From Sva-07 sp963741755 (GTDB lineage Bacteria; Actinomycetota; Acidimicrobiia; Acidimicrobiales; Ilumatobacteraceae): 64,000 bases of DNA. Positions 1 to 10,009 of the stretch are shown one piece after another. Location of the stretch: contig CAVUJG010000016.1 of assembly GCA_963741755.1 (NCBI GenBank), positions 1-64,000 of the forward strand. Reading direction: 5' to 3'. The notes under the pieces are model-generated. The model saw only the letters and a program-made list of their open reading frames with translations, was not told the DNA's origin and searched no databases. Made by a program: the position numbers and the translations under genes. Positions within the stretch are counted from its first letter, which is position 1. Each line of letters opens with the position of its first letter.

Positions 1-279
1 AGCGTGCGTTTCCAACGGCTGATCACGGCCGCGGGTCTTGGTCGGCTCGACGAGCCGTGTCGACCGTCATGAATGACGTCAAGGTGTTCTCCTGCTCTCG
101 GGTGCGGTGGGGAACCGCATGTACCCGACGGATTCCTCCGTCACTCACGCGGAACCAGCCCCGCTTCGTGAGCACCACGAACACTATCGACGCGTCGTCC
201 GAACGGCGTGTCCCGTGGGCGGAACTCGGGACCCGGCGGTCGTTAGCCGGCCGTTAACGGGGGTCTCTACTCTCGCCGC
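1..279. other. Leader region before the large secreted protein; no gene seen
   Basis: No credible coding sequence is visible in either strand; short open frames here have no family resemblance and no ribosome binding site. Positions 43-57 form a perfect hairpin (CGGCTCG-A-CGAGCCG) that may be the terminator of a gene lying before the window. Positions 241-259 form an imperfect palindrome (CGTTA...TAACG) about 20 bp before the next start codon and could be an operator or part of the promoter. Both roles are inference. Confidence 0.4.
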
Positions 280-3200
280 ATGCACCAGCGGGCGGTTCGA
301 TTGCTTCTTGTGATGTCCACGCTTGCCGCGACGTTTGTCGTCGCCGGCACCATCGATCCGATCGCAGGGCCGATCACCGGCGAGCCACCGAAGGCCCAAG
401 CACTCAGCTTCGTCAACATCCTGTTCGACCGACCGGGCACCACTGCGACGTTCGGGCCGAACGAACTCGTCGAGATCATGGCGGGCAACATCAACTACAT
501 CGGCGGCAAGACCTCGTTGCCCGGCGGCGGTGCCATGCCCGCCTGCACCATCAACGCAGCAGGCACCGGTGCCCGTGAGCACCCCGGCCTCGACGACAAG
601 CTGCAGCCGTTCGCCGACATCTACATCGTCCCGTCCGGTCAGCAACCGACCAATGCGGAGAAGCTCGTCGATGTCAACGGAGCCCCCAACACCGTGTTCG
701 GTGGCCTCGGCGGCTCCTTCCTGTTCGAGCCGCTCGGCCTGACCTTCCCCACCGGCAAGATCAGCGCCGGTGTGTACGGCCTGGTCATCGACGAATGCCA
801 GAACGGGTACTTCGACTCGTTCGAGGACTCGTACATCGACGATGCATTCTGGGTCGACCTCGACCAGGACGTCCCCCCACTGTCGCCCTCCGCCGCGCAG
901 TTCGTCGACCTGAAGCAGAAGGCGAGCCTGCTCAACGGCGCAATGGACGGCATCGAATACCTGCTGAAGTTCCAAGCGGTCCTCGAACAGACCAAGAAGC
1001 TGCAAGACGTCGCGCTCGCCGTCGCCAGCCCGGAGACGTTCTCGGTGTTCATGATCAACGGTGCCGTCGGGTACTTCGCGGACAACAGCCCGTACGGCGT
1101 CGCGAAGAAGGACCTGAAGGAGACGATGCAGCTGGTGGTGACCCAGCACCTCACGCGCCTGCGCCGAATTGCCGCCGATCCTCCCCAGACCAACTTCCAA
1201 CGACCGGCCGTACCGATCTCCGCCGGCGCGTACTTCGAGGATTCGAGCGATCCGCTGACCGAGGCGATGGCGCGGTACATGGCGCACCAGGATGCGGTGT
1301 CGGCGATGAGCGGCGCGCTGCTCGACGCGATCGAGCGGTACCAGGGGGCCGACCAGACCGGCGACGCCCAGTGGGCGCTGCGCCACGCACGCACCATCGA
1401 AGAACTCACCCCGATCTACAACGGTCTCGTCGCCGGGCTCACGTCCGCAACGACTGCGCTCACCAGCGCATTGACATTGGGACCGACCGATTCGCTCCGG
1501 TTCACGTTCATGAACCGCTACGCCCAACAGGCGATCGATGGGTTGAACGACGAGCGGAACTTCTGGGTTGCGCCCGACTTGGCGCTGCAGTCCGAGGTGC
1601 TCAACACCAACGGCGACCCCGAGTTCGCCCGAAGCCTGCGCGATCGCTGGGTCGCCAACACCTCCACTGCCGCTCCTGCGGCACCGGAACAACCGAGCCA
1701 GTGGATCACCGTGATCAACAACGCCAAGGCGGCCACCGACCAGTACAGCACCGCCTTCGACGGCTTCGACGTCTTGGCGACCGCCAACATCGGATTGCTC
1801 GAAACCGAACTCGGCGACCTCGACCAGGACCCCCAGCTCGACATCACCGTCACCGGCACCCCAGCCGCCGGCGCCCCGGTGACGCTGTCGGTCGGCCCGA
1901 GCGACCCGGGAACCATCTACGACTGGGACCTCGACGCCGATGGCGAGTTCGACGATGCGACCGGGCCGAGCGCGGCGTGGACCGTGCCGGGTGACGCCAT
2001 GGTCGGCGTCCCGCTCATGGTGTCGGTGCGCGGCCGCAACGGGAACCGCCTCGACTCGGCGATCGAGGTGGTCACGGTCGCTGCCGGAGGCAACATCGCA
2101 CCATCCATCGTCTCGCGAACGGTGAACGACGGCCAGGTGAAGATCGCCGAGATCGCGCCGGGCGTGGCGACGTCAATGGCGGTGGTGGCATCGGACGCGA
2201 ACTCGGATCCGCTCACGTACACGTGGAGGGTCAACGGCGAGATCGTGCCCGGCGCAGTCACCCCGACGTACACGTTCACGACGCCGAACAACCGCCTCGG
2301 CACGTTCTACATCGACCTCGACGTGTCCGACGGCCAGGCGACCACCACCACGTCGTTCTTCATCTGGTCGCGCGGCCCCGACCTCGACAACGACGGGTAT
2401 ATGGGCGGTGACTTCGGACCGGACTGTCTCGACACCCCGACGAACCTCCCGGCAGGGGTCGGTTCGGCCACCTACGTGCACCCCGGGGCCCTCGAGCTCA
2501 GCGACACCTACGACTACAACTGCGACGGCGTCGCAGACGACATGCTGGAGGGCTCGGTGACGCAGGCGCCGTACCCCAGCCTCGCCAATGGCAAGGGAGC
2601 GATCGTCTCGTCCGTGACATCGGAGGGCACCGCGCTGCGCTACCGCGCAACCACCTGGTACCACCGGCTCTGGTTCGATCACACGGAGAAGTTCGTACTC
2701 ACCATGGACTGGGGTGATGGTTCGCCGATCGACGCCAAGACGGTGAGCTACGACGACTCCATCGGACTTGCGTCCATCCAACCCGACTTCCTCCACACGT
2801 ACGGCCATGGTGTTCGCGACCTGCGCCTCGAGTTCTGCTACGAGTGGATTCCCACGGATCCGACGCTCGACAACGAGAAGGGCTGCTCGCAGCTGAACTA
2901 CGACGTCGTCAACGACCGTCCGATCGTGAACGCCGCCGACTTCCGTACGTGGACGCCGGTGCAACTCGGCGGGCCCACCGACTACCCGCTCACCGGCGAC
3001 TGGTTCGAGATGGACCCGTTCGGCAAGACGTTGGTCAGCGACGGCAACCCGAACAACTACGTCGTGCGTACCTCACCCGACCTCCTCGGTGTGGGCGGCT
3101 ACGGGCGGGCCGCGCTCAACCACGAGATGCTGGTCAACGGCGACGACGACGACATCGGGGTGCTGTTCGGCTACGACCCCGACTACGACGTCGATCCTGG

Positions 3201-6200
3201 CGCGGCGAACGGCCCCGAAGGCGAGTTCTTCTCACCGAACGCCGACATCATCGGCATGACCTGGCACGACAAGGCCCCCCGCGGCGACCTCGTCCCCTCC
3301 ACGTACTGCCCTGGTGCACCGAGCACGGCCGAGACAGACTCGGCCGCCGAGTCGTTCACGTTGTGGCGCCAACGCGGCCAAGCGAACCCTGGCGAAAGCC
3401 AGTACAACCAGACCTTCAACTTCGCCGATTCCACCCGGGCGGACTGCTATGACCTCGACGGCTACGAGGTGCTGGCCGAGGTGCCCCGCAGTGCCCCCGG
3501 CAAGGTCACCGGGCTCGGATGGCGACCCCGACAGTTCGAGCAGACGATCTCCGCGGGCCTCATCGACCTCACCGAGCCGTACCTCGTGGAGTACGACTAT
3601 CAGCCGACGTACATCACCGTCTGGGTGAACGGCGTCGAGCAGCTCCACTACGACGTCCCCGACGGTGACGATCCCCTGCCCCCGAGCCGGCTCTCGATCG
3701 TGTCGATCTCGCAGGGTGACACGAGCGTCAGCGCGTCGGCGACCACACCGGTGTTCGACTTCGTGCAGGGCAAGGGCGGCGAGTTCGACCAGATCGACAC
3801 CGCCGGCAACCCGGTGCTCCCCGGCGGCATCAGCATCCCGATGCACGACGGCGCCGACAACACCCACGAAGCCCGCATCGACTGGGGCGACGGCGAGACG
3901 ACCACCGAGGGCATCGTCACCGCCCGCCCCGCCGTCGGGAGCACCCCGTACACGGGCAACGGTTGGTTCACGATCACAGGCGACCACGTGTACCAACGCG
4001 CCGGCACCTTCACCGGCAACGTGTGCGTGACCGACGACGAAGGCCTGTCGATGTGCTCGCCGTTCGTCGCGAATGTGGCCAACCGGGGACCTCGCGTCGA
4101 TGCCGGCCCCGACATCGCTGTCGGCGCGGAGGTCTCGGTCTCGGACATCACGTTCCAGGACCCCGGCCCGTTCGACAGCCACACGGCGACGATCGACTGG
4201 GACGGCGACGGCCCAGCACTCCCTGTGGCGATTCCTTCAGCAGACATCACCGCGACCCGCGGTGGTGGAACGATCACCGCGTCACACACCTTCACCGCCG
4301 ACGACCCCAACACCGTCGTGCGCGTGTGTGTGACCGATGACGTCGCCCCGGTCGGCGAGACGGGCTGCGACGAACGCACCCTCGACGTCCGCATCACCGA
4401 CGTCGCTCCAGTCGCGGCGCTCACGACCGACGACGGCGTCGAGGGCGACACAATCGACATCGGCATCGACATCACCGACCGCAACGTCGACGAGACCCAC
4501 GACATCACCGTCAACTGGGGAGATGGCAGCGCCCGCCAGATCGTCGCAGTCGACGCATCACTTGTCGGCTGCACGAATCTCGACCTCATCGACTTCGCAA
4601 CAATCGACGACCCGGCGGACCTCGCACCCAGCTGCGCCCGGGCCGCTCGCTCTGCTCCGACGCACGTGTACGCCGACAACGGTGCGTACACCATCGAGGT
4701 CGAGGTGTGCGACAGCGACGACCAATGCGACACCGTGGCCGACACGCTCGCCATCACCAATGCTGCGCCGGTTGTCACCGTTGTCGACCCGGACACCAAT
4801 GGACGTGTCGTCACCCTCACAGGTGGGTACAACGACCCGGGCACCATCGACACCCATCGCCTCACCGTCGACTGGGGTGACGGCGCCAACTCGAGCAACG
4901 CGCTCGCGGGCGGAACGATCGGAGCGTCACACACCTATGGCGATGCAACCGCCACAGCGCAAATGAGCGTGTGCGTGATCGACAACGACGACGAGCGGAC
5001 GTGCGTCACCAAGACCGCTGTGCTCGGGACCGTCACCCCACCCAGCACACCGACTCCCACGCCGAAGGTGCCGTTCCTGGTGCCTTTGACCCCCGCCCGC
5101 CTGCTCGACACCCGCAACTCACCCACCATCGACGGCGCCTTCACCAACACCGGCCCACTCCCCGCCGGACAATCCATCGAACTCAAAGTCACCGGACGCG
5201 GCGGCGTGCCCACCACCGGCATCGACGCCGCCGTCATCAACATCGGCGCACTCGCACCCCAAGGCGGCGGATTCCTCACCATCCACCCCTGCGGCACACT
5301 CCCCAACGCTTCCAGCCTCAACTACACCACCGGCGTCAACATCCCCAACGAACTCATCACCAAACTCTCCCCCACCGGCACCATCTGCATCTACACCTAC
5401 GCCACCACCGACCTCATCGCCGACGTCGTCGGCTACATCCCCACCGGATCCGACTACCGATCCCTCACCCCCGCCCGCCTGCTCGACACCCGCAACTCAC
5501 CCACCATCGACGGCGCCTTCACCAACACCGGCCCACTCCCCGCCGGACAATCCATCGAACTCAAAGTCACCGGACGCGGCGGCGTGCCCACCACCGGCAT
5601 CGACGCCGCCGTCATCAACATCGGCGCACTCGCACCCCAAGGCGGCGGATTCCTCACCATCCACCCCTGCGGCACACTCCCCAACGCTTCCAGCCTCAAC
5701 TACACCACCGGCGTCAACATCCCCAACGAACTCATCACCAAACTCTCCCCCACCGGCACCATCTGCATCTACACCTACGCCACCACCGACCTCATCGCCG
5801 ACGTCGTCGGCTACATCCCCACCGGATCCGACTACCGATCCCTCACCCCCGCCCGCCTGCTCGACACCCGCAACTCACCCACCATCGACGGCGCCTTCAC
5901 CAACACCGGCCCACTCCCCGCCGGACAATCCATCGAACTCAAAGTCACCGGACGCGGCGGCGTGCCCACCACCGGCATCGACGCCGCCGTCATCAACATC
6001 GGCGCACTCGCACCCCAAGGCGGCGGATTCCTCACCATCCACCCCTGCGGCACACTCCCCAACGCTTCCAGCCTCAACTACACCACCGGCGTCAACATCC
6101 CCAACGAACTCATCACCAAACTCTCCCCCACCGGCACCATCTGCATCTACACCTACGCCACCACCGACCTCATCGCCGACGTCGTCGGCTACATCCCCAA

Positions 6201-6207
6201 GGTGTGA
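280..6207 (+). CDS. Giant secreted PKD-domain protein with three identical C-terminal modules
   Basis: The 1975-residue product starts with a signal peptide (basic MHQRAVR, hydrophobic LLLVMSTLAATFVVAG, then a Pro-rich stretch ending KAQA) and is expected outside the cell. Several beta-sandwich PKD-like domains are visible from about residue 525 on, each with the signature (I/V)DWGDG or VNWGDG followed by a HxY/HxF strand. A Ca-binding-like Asp-rich segment (DLDNDGYMGGDFGPDC) lies near residue 705. The last 370 residues are three copies of a 126-aa module beginning TPARLLDTRN and ending DVVGYIP, a module found at the C-termini of many actinobacterial exported proteins, probably for cell-surface association. 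The N-terminal 500 residues are largely helical and match no family I recognise. No catalytic motif is evident; an adhesin or matrix role is a guess. The gene converges with the SARP regulator, 19 bp away. Confidence 0.85.
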   Translation: MHQRAVRLLLVMSTLAATFVVAGTIDPIAGPITGEPPKAQALSFVNILFDRPGTTATFGPNELVEIMAGNINYIGGKTSLPGGGAMPACTINAAGTGAREHPGLDDKLQPFADIYIVPSGQQPTNAEKLVDVNGAPNTVFGGLGGSFLFEPLGLTFPTGKISAGVYGLVIDECQNGYFDSFEDSYIDDAFWVDLDQDVPPLSPSAAQFVDLKQKASLLNGAMDGIEYLLKFQAVLEQTKKLQDVALAVASPETFSVFMINGAVGYFADNSPYGVAKKDLKETMQLVVTQHLTRLRRIAADPPQTNFQRPAVPISAGAYFEDSSDPLTEAMARYMAHQDAVSAMSGALLDAIERYQGADQTGDAQWALRHARTIEELTPIYNGLVAGLTSATTALTSALTLGPTDSLRFTFMNRYAQQAIDGLNDERNFWVAPDLALQSEVLNTNGDPEFARSLRDRWVANTSTAAPAAPEQPSQWITVINNAKAATDQYSTAFDGFDVLATANIGLLETELGDLDQDPQLDITVTGTPAAGAPVTLSVGPSDPGTIYDWDLDADGEFDDATGPSAAWTVPGDAMVGVPLMVSVRGRNGNRLDSAIEVVTVAAGGNIAPSIVSRTVNDGQVKIAEIAPGVATSMAVVASDANSDPLTYTWRVNGEIVPGAVTPTYTFTTPNNRLGTFYIDLDVSDGQATTTTSFFIWSRGPDLDNDGYMGGDFGPDCLDTPTNLPAGVGSATYVHPGALELSDTYDYNCDGVADDMLEGSVTQAPYPSLANGKGAIVSSVTSEGTALRYRATTWYHRLWFDHTEKFVLTMDWGDGSPIDAKTVSYDDSIGLASIQPDFLHTYGHGVRDLRLEFCYEWIPTDPTLDNEKGCSQLNYDVVNDRPIVNAADFRTWTPVQLGGPTDYPLTGDWFEMDPFGKTLVSDGNPNNYVVRTSPDLLGVGGYGRAALNHEMLVNGDDDDIGVLFGYDPDYDVDPGAANGPEGEFFSPNADIIGMTWHDKAPRGDLVPSTYCPGAPSTAETDSAAESFTLWRQRGQANPGESQYNQTFNFADSTRADCYDLDGYEVLAEVPRSAPGKVTGLGWRPRQFEQTISAGLIDLTEPYLVEYDYQPTYITVWVNGVEQLHYDVPDGDDPLPPSRLSIVSISQGDTSVSASATTPVFDFVQGKGGEFDQIDTAGNPVLPGGISIPMHDGADNTHEARIDWGDGETTTEGIVTARPAVGSTPYTGNGWFTITGDHVYQRAGTFTGNVCVTDDEGLSMCSPFVANVANRGPRVDAGPDIAVGAEVSVSDITFQDPGPFDSHTATIDWDGDGPALPVAIPSADITATRGGGTITASHTFTADDPNTVVRVCVTDDVAPVGETGCDERTLDVRITDVAPVAALTTDDGVEGDTIDIGIDITDRNVDETHDITVNWGDGSARQIVAVDASLVGCTNLDLIDFATIDDPADLAPSCARAARSAPTHVYADNGAYTIEVEVCDSDDQCDTVADTLAITNAAPVVTVVDPDTNGRVVTLTGGYNDPGTIDTHRLTVDWGDGANSSNALAGGTIGASHTYGDATATAQMSVCVIDNDDERTCVTKTAVLGTVTPPSTPTPTPKVPFLVPLTPARLLDTRNSPTIDGAFTNTGPLPAGQSIELKVTGRGGVPTTGIDAAVINIGALAPQGGGFLTIHPCGTLPNASSLNYTTGVNIPNELITKLSPTGTICIYTYATTDLIADVVGYIPTGSDYRSLTPARLLDTRNSPTIDGAFTNTGPLPAGQSIELKVTGRGGVPTTGIDAAVINIGALAPQGGGFLTIHPCGTLPNASSLNYTTGVNIPNELITKLSPTGTICIYTYATTDLIADVVGYIPTGSDYRSLTPARLLDTRNSPTIDGAFTNTGPLPAGQSIELKVTGRGGVPTTGIDAAVINIGALAPQGGGFLTIHPCGTLPNASSLNYTTGVNIPNELITKLSPTGTICIYTYATTDLIADVVGYIPKV
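5089..6199 (+). repeat. Three tandem 378-bp direct repeats inside the secreted protein gene
   Basis: Copies lie at 5089-5466, 5467-5844 and 5845-6199 (the last lacks the 23-bp linker). Read by eye they are identical at the nucleotide level, synonymous sites included, and each encodes 126 residues. Within the repeat every Pro codon is CCC or CCA, while the rest of the gene uses CCG heavily. This points to a recently amplified module with a different codon history. Identical repeats of this length are also prone to assembly collapse or expansion. Confidence 0.97.
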
Positions 6208-6226
6208 ACCTGCCGGACGACGTGAC

Positions 6227-9200
6227 TCAAGCTCGTCGGCCGGCGTCGTCGACGAGCAGGCGTAGTCGGTCCACGTCAGGTTGGTACACCGCGGCCCCGA
6301 GGCGATCGACACAACGTTCGAGCGAGACCAGATACCGCTGCGCATCACCGATGTCACCCAGAGTCAGCGACAGTTCGGTCAGCGCCAGATCGAACGGACC
6401 GACCGTCGCAGAACCCACCCAGGTGAAACTTCCCGAATAGGGCGCGATCAGGTCGCGGAGTTGCGCGGCTCGCGTTCGATCAGCGCTTCGAGCGACCGCA
6501 CGGGCGAGCAGCAGAGCGGCGCCGCCCCAGGCCATGTCGCTCGGCAGGGCGGCGCCATTGCCGAGCACCTCGCATTCCTCGATGACCCGATCCGTCTCGC
6601 CACGCTCCGCGGCGAGGAACGCCGCGATCGCACGCCATGCGGGCATGGCTGCATGCTCGGCGATCGCATCGTCGATCTGCCCGCTGAGTTCCTGGCCGCG
6701 GCCTTGAGCCAGGCGAACCACCAGCAGCGCCATGGTGTAGGTGGTCAGCGCCCGAGATCTCGACACCGGAGCACGGTCGATCCACTGCGATGCGATAGCG
6801 AGCGACTCATCGAGGCGGCCGTCGAGATGGGCGAGACAGCATCGTTGGTAGTCGGCCATCCAACGCCGCCCCGGGCCGAGCCGCTGGGCCAGCGCATCCT
6901 GGGCGGCGTGTCCGATCCGCAACATCGGGTCGCAGTGCTGGAGCTGCACCGAGAACACGAAGTGCAACGCTTCGCACGTAGCGTCGTCGTCGGCCATCCG
7001 CTGGGCGCGCGCCAACATTTCCACCGCCAGCTCCCGACGCTGATGCGCATCTGAGGGATGGGCCAACACGAGGTACGCACTGCCGAGCGCACTGATCATC
7101 AGGGCGTCGTCGGCGATCTCACGTGAAAGAGCCAACGCTTCGTCGAAATAGCCCCGACACAGATCGACACGGCCCCCCATACTGAAGAACAACGTCGCTT
7201 CGCCGGCGCAGCGGGCACGTGCTTCGGCGTCGTCGCATCGCACGAGCGCATCGGCCACGACGCTCGCTACACGCTCGTCGAGCTCGCCGGCGTGCGTCAG
7301 CGGCCCGAGCTTGCACAGGGCCGCGGCTCCCAATGCGTAGAGGGTGTGGAGTTCGGCCGCGTCGGCCCGGCGGACCACCTCCCAGACCACGTCGAGATAG
7401 GCGACGTCGCCAAGACGGCGGAGATTCTCGGCGCGGTCCAACATCAGGCGAAGTGTCCGTTCGTGGTGCGTGCCGAAGTGAGCGCAGCTGCGTTCGATCG
7501 CTTCACCGAGGAGCGCTGCGGCCTCGACGAACATCGCAGCTCGGGTCGCTTGAGCGGCTGCCGCTGCAACGTTCTCGATGACCAGCTCGGGATCGCCGCT
7601 CGACGCGAGGAGGTGCGGCGCAGCCGCGAACACCTGACCATGACCGAGAAACGACATGGCCAACGATCGGTGCACCTCGCGACGATCGTCCACCGAGAGC
7701 CGCTCGATCGCTGACATGCGAATCAGACGGCTGACCACTTCAAATCCTCCGTCGCGTGCCGGCCGGAGATCGCCGACGTCGACACCGGCCGTCAGCACAC
7801 GACGTAGGCCACGAGGAGCGCGGCCTGTGCCGAGGATCACCTCGAAGCTCAGCGGGGCCCCGGCCACGGCGATCAGCGTGACCACATCGATCAGCCCATC
7901 CGGGCGATCCTCGAGTACGGGCGGCTCCGGAAGCTCGACGTCGCCTTGATCGATCGCAGCGCTCAGCCTCACGACCTCCGCTCCCCCTGGTACCGCCACA
8001 TCGAGACTTGCACCGACAGCAAGCAACACCAGCGGGATGGGAAACGCGATCAGCCGTTCGAGATGGCCCCGCGCAGACGCGGAAAGGTGTTGTGCTTGCT
8101 CGATCACCACCAGCGTCGGAGATCGTTGTGCACACTTGCCCAACGCCTCCACTGCAGCGTCACCCGGTTCTGCGCTGTCACGGCTTTCGACGTGCTCGAT
8201 GCCATCTCCCCACAACACCCGCAGGCCCTCGAGTACGGGGGCATCGAAGGTCTCGTTCGGATCCGGCATCTGCTCCATCACCTGCCGTGCAAGAGATCCC
8301 AACGGTTCGAGCACTCGTCGGGCCTGGGGATGGCACGTAGCCTCCAGAATCGTCCAGCCGTCGAGCGAGGCATCGAGCGCTACGGTTCGGGCAATCGCAG
8401 CCGCGTCGACCGCTGTTTCGCCTGTCATCGTGATCCACACAGCAGTATCGGTTCCGACGGACCTGGCGCAGAGGGAACGTACGCGGTCGATGTCGTTGTC
8501 CGTGCCGAGAACTCGTGGGGCCACCCGATCGACGGCAACCTTCTGCGCCGGATCGAGCCCGAGTACCGCACGTGGTGAGGGGTCCAACAGCAGCGGATCG
8601 TCGTCGAGGATCATGCGTTCCAGACGTTGCATCACCGGCCCGGGATCGAGGCCGGCTCCATCTCGCAATGCTCTGCGCGCGCGTTGCAGCGCGTCGAGGC
8701 TGCCTCGTCGGTCGCCCGAGCGGTAGAGCCCGAGCGCCAGCAGGCTCCACCGCAGCTCGCGATACGGCTCGGCCGGCGCGAGCGCCGATGCGGTTGCGAT
8801 CGCCACAGCGACACCTCCAACGGCCAGCTCCGCGAGCACTGCATCCTCCTGCGCGGTGAGCAGCAACTGATGCTGTCGTACTCGTCTGGCGTCGACGACA
8901 GAACCACCCGGGAGATCGTGAAACGCTTCACCTCGAGCGAGATCGAGCGCTCGGCGATAGTCACCCACCGCCGAGCGATGATCGTTCGCCAATGTCGCTC
9001 GGCGAGCTGCATCTACATGGCGGGTGAACCGATCGATGTCGAGCGACCAACCGGATCCGAGCCGGTACGTGGGTCCAGGTTCGGTGATGATCGATTCGCC
9101 GGTGAACCGTCGACGAAGCGAGGAGATGTTGTTCTGCACGACCTGCCGGCAGGAGTTCGGCGGATGGCCGGCCCACATCGCATCGATCACCGCGTCGAGT

Positions 9201-9343
9201 CCCATGGGTCTCAGGTGGTCGAGGGCCAACGCCGTCACGACCGTGCGCTCTCTTCGGCTGAGACCGACCGGCAGACCGTTCGAACGAACGACTGTCGGGC
9301 CGAAGACACCGGCCTCGAGCGTCTCCACCGCACTCACTGGCAC
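6227..9343 (-). CDS. SARP/AfsR-type regulator with degenerate ATPase domain
   Basis: This 1038-residue product has the layout of large SARP-family regulators. Residues 10-95 form a winged-helix DNA-binding domain (GLSRRERTVVTALAL, then a QVVQNNISSLRRRF recognition helix). Residues 100-245 form a BTAD helical domain (YRRALDLARGEAFHDL, ELRWSLLALGLYRSGDRRGSL). A STAND/AAA-like ATPase region and a long TPR-like helical C-terminus follow. The P-loop position (about 305-318, TMTGETAVDAAAIA) lacks the Gly-Lys-Ser/Thr core, and Walker B is LVVIEQAQHL, so ATP hydrolysis is doubtful. The GTG at 9343 was chosen because AAAGGAG lies at 9348-9354; a GTG six bases downstream is nearly as good, and an upstream ATG at 9418 adds 25 residues unlike the family. 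The target genes are unknown. Confidence 0.85.
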   Translation of the reverse strand: MPVSAVETLEAGVFGPTVVRSNGLPVGLSRRERTVVTALALDHLRPMGLDAVIDAMWAGHPPNSCRQVVQNNISSLRRRFTGESIITEPGPTYRLGSGWSLDIDRFTRHVDAARRATLANDHRSAVGDYRRALDLARGEAFHDLPGGSVVDARRVRQHQLLLTAQEDAVLAELAVGGVAVAIATASALAPAEPYRELRWSLLALGLYRSGDRRGSLDALQRARRALRDGAGLDPGPVMQRLERMILDDDPLLLDPSPRAVLGLDPAQKVAVDRVAPRVLGTDNDIDRVRSLCARSVGTDTAVWITMTGETAVDAAAIARTVALDASLDGWTILEATCHPQARRVLEPLGSLARQVMEQMPDPNETFDAPVLEGLRVLWGDGIEHVESRDSAEPGDAAVEALGKCAQRSPTLVVIEQAQHLSASARGHLERLIAFPIPLVLLAVGASLDVAVPGGAEVVRLSAAIDQGDVELPEPPVLEDRPDGLIDVVTLIAVAGAPLSFEVILGTGRAPRGLRRVLTAGVDVGDLRPARDGGFEVVSRLIRMSAIERLSVDDRREVHRSLAMSFLGHGQVFAAAPHLLASSGDPELVIENVAAAAAQATRAAMFVEAAALLGEAIERSCAHFGTHHERTLRLMLDRAENLRRLGDVAYLDVVWEVVRRADAAELHTLYALGAAALCKLGPLTHAGELDERVASVVADALVRCDDAEARARCAGEATLFFSMGGRVDLCRGYFDEALALSREIADDALMISALGSAYLVLAHPSDAHQRRELAVEMLARAQRMADDDATCEALHFVFSVQLQHCDPMLRIGHAAQDALAQRLGPGRRWMADYQRCCLAHLDGRLDESLAIASQWIDRAPVSRSRALTTYTMALLVVRLAQGRGQELSGQIDDAIAEHAAMPAWRAIAAFLAAERGETDRVIEECEVLGNGAALPSDMAWGGAALLLARAVARSADRTRAAQLRDLIAPYSGSFTWVGSATVGPFDLALTELSLTLGDIGDAQRYLVSLERCVDRLGAAVYQPDVDRLRLLVDDAGRRA

Positions 9344-9476
9344 ATCACTCCTTTCGGCGGACCCGGGGAACACTTCAGACTCGGACTCAACCCTCCCACA
9401 CAGACAATCGGCTTCCACTCACTCGCTGTGCGCTGGGACGCTCGGGGCGCAGATCGAGCGTTGGGACGTTCGTACG

Positions 9477-9965
9477 TCACCAGTGGCTGGTGCCGGGGGC
9501 TCCCTTGAACGGGCCGGTGACGTTGGCGGTGACCCAGCCGCCGTAGAAACTGCCCTCGTTGCTGGTGACGCGCTCGTCGTCGATCCAACACTCGTCCGCC
9601 TTCTGTGCATAGAACGCCCAGTGGCCACGAACCGCCTCGGACCCAGATGTCGGCGACGGGTACGTCCACGCGGCGTCGACCACCCGTTCGTCACCGACGA
9701 CGATGTCGGCGTACTCGGCGACGCCCTTCCACTCGCAGAACGTCCGGCGCTCCGACGGAGCCATCAGATCGAGATCGACGAACTCCGCCGCCACGTAGTA
9801 CGCCGGCGGCTGGCTCGTCTCGAGCACGCGAACCGCGTGCGGCGCGTCGACGATCGTTGCGCCCGCATGGATGACCCGCACCCGCCACTCGACCCGCTCG
9901 ATCCGCGGCGGACGGGGGTAGTCCCACACCGACTCGATGGCCTTGCCGTTCACCGCGATCTCCAT
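9477..9965 (-). CDS. DUF427 domain protein
   Basis: The 162-residue product matches the DUF427 family: a small beta-barrel with the patterns WRVRVIHAG, TFCEWKGVAEYADI and GHWAFYAQKADECWIDDERV. These proteins are widespread in Actinobacteria and cyanobacteria, usually single-domain and cytosolic; their biochemical role is not established. The ATG at 9965 was chosen because AAGGTG lies at a good distance before it; a GTG nine bases upstream is possible. It lies between the SARP gene and the rsgA remnant, all on the minus strand, but the gaps do not force an operon. Confidence 0.85.
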   Translation of the reverse strand: MEIAVNGKAIESVWDYPRPPRIERVEWRVRVIHAGATIVDAPHAVRVLETSQPPAYYVAAEFVDLDLMAPSERRTFCEWKGVAEYADIVVGDERVVDAAWTYPSPTSGSEAVRGHWAFYAQKADECWIDDERVTSNEGSFYGGWVTANVTGPFKGAPGTSHW

Positions 9966-10009
9966 CCCGTACACCTTGCGCCTGACACCAGATGTACGTC
10001 GAGTCGTGC

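Noticed and set aside
184..1692. Long minus-strand open frame of about 500 codons opposite the secreted protein gene
   Set aside because: It is antisense to a well-supported gene, Arg/Val/Gly-rich without domains, and typical of high-GC shadow frames.
5089..6199. CRISPR or satellite interpretation of the triple repeat
   Set aside because: Units are 378 bp, contiguous and in one open frame with a protein module, so they are coding repeats.
4971..6440. Plus-strand frame rich in His, Arg, Pro and Thr over the triple repeat
   Set aside because: It is the second frame of the tandem module DNA; its repeat structure only mirrors the real protein.
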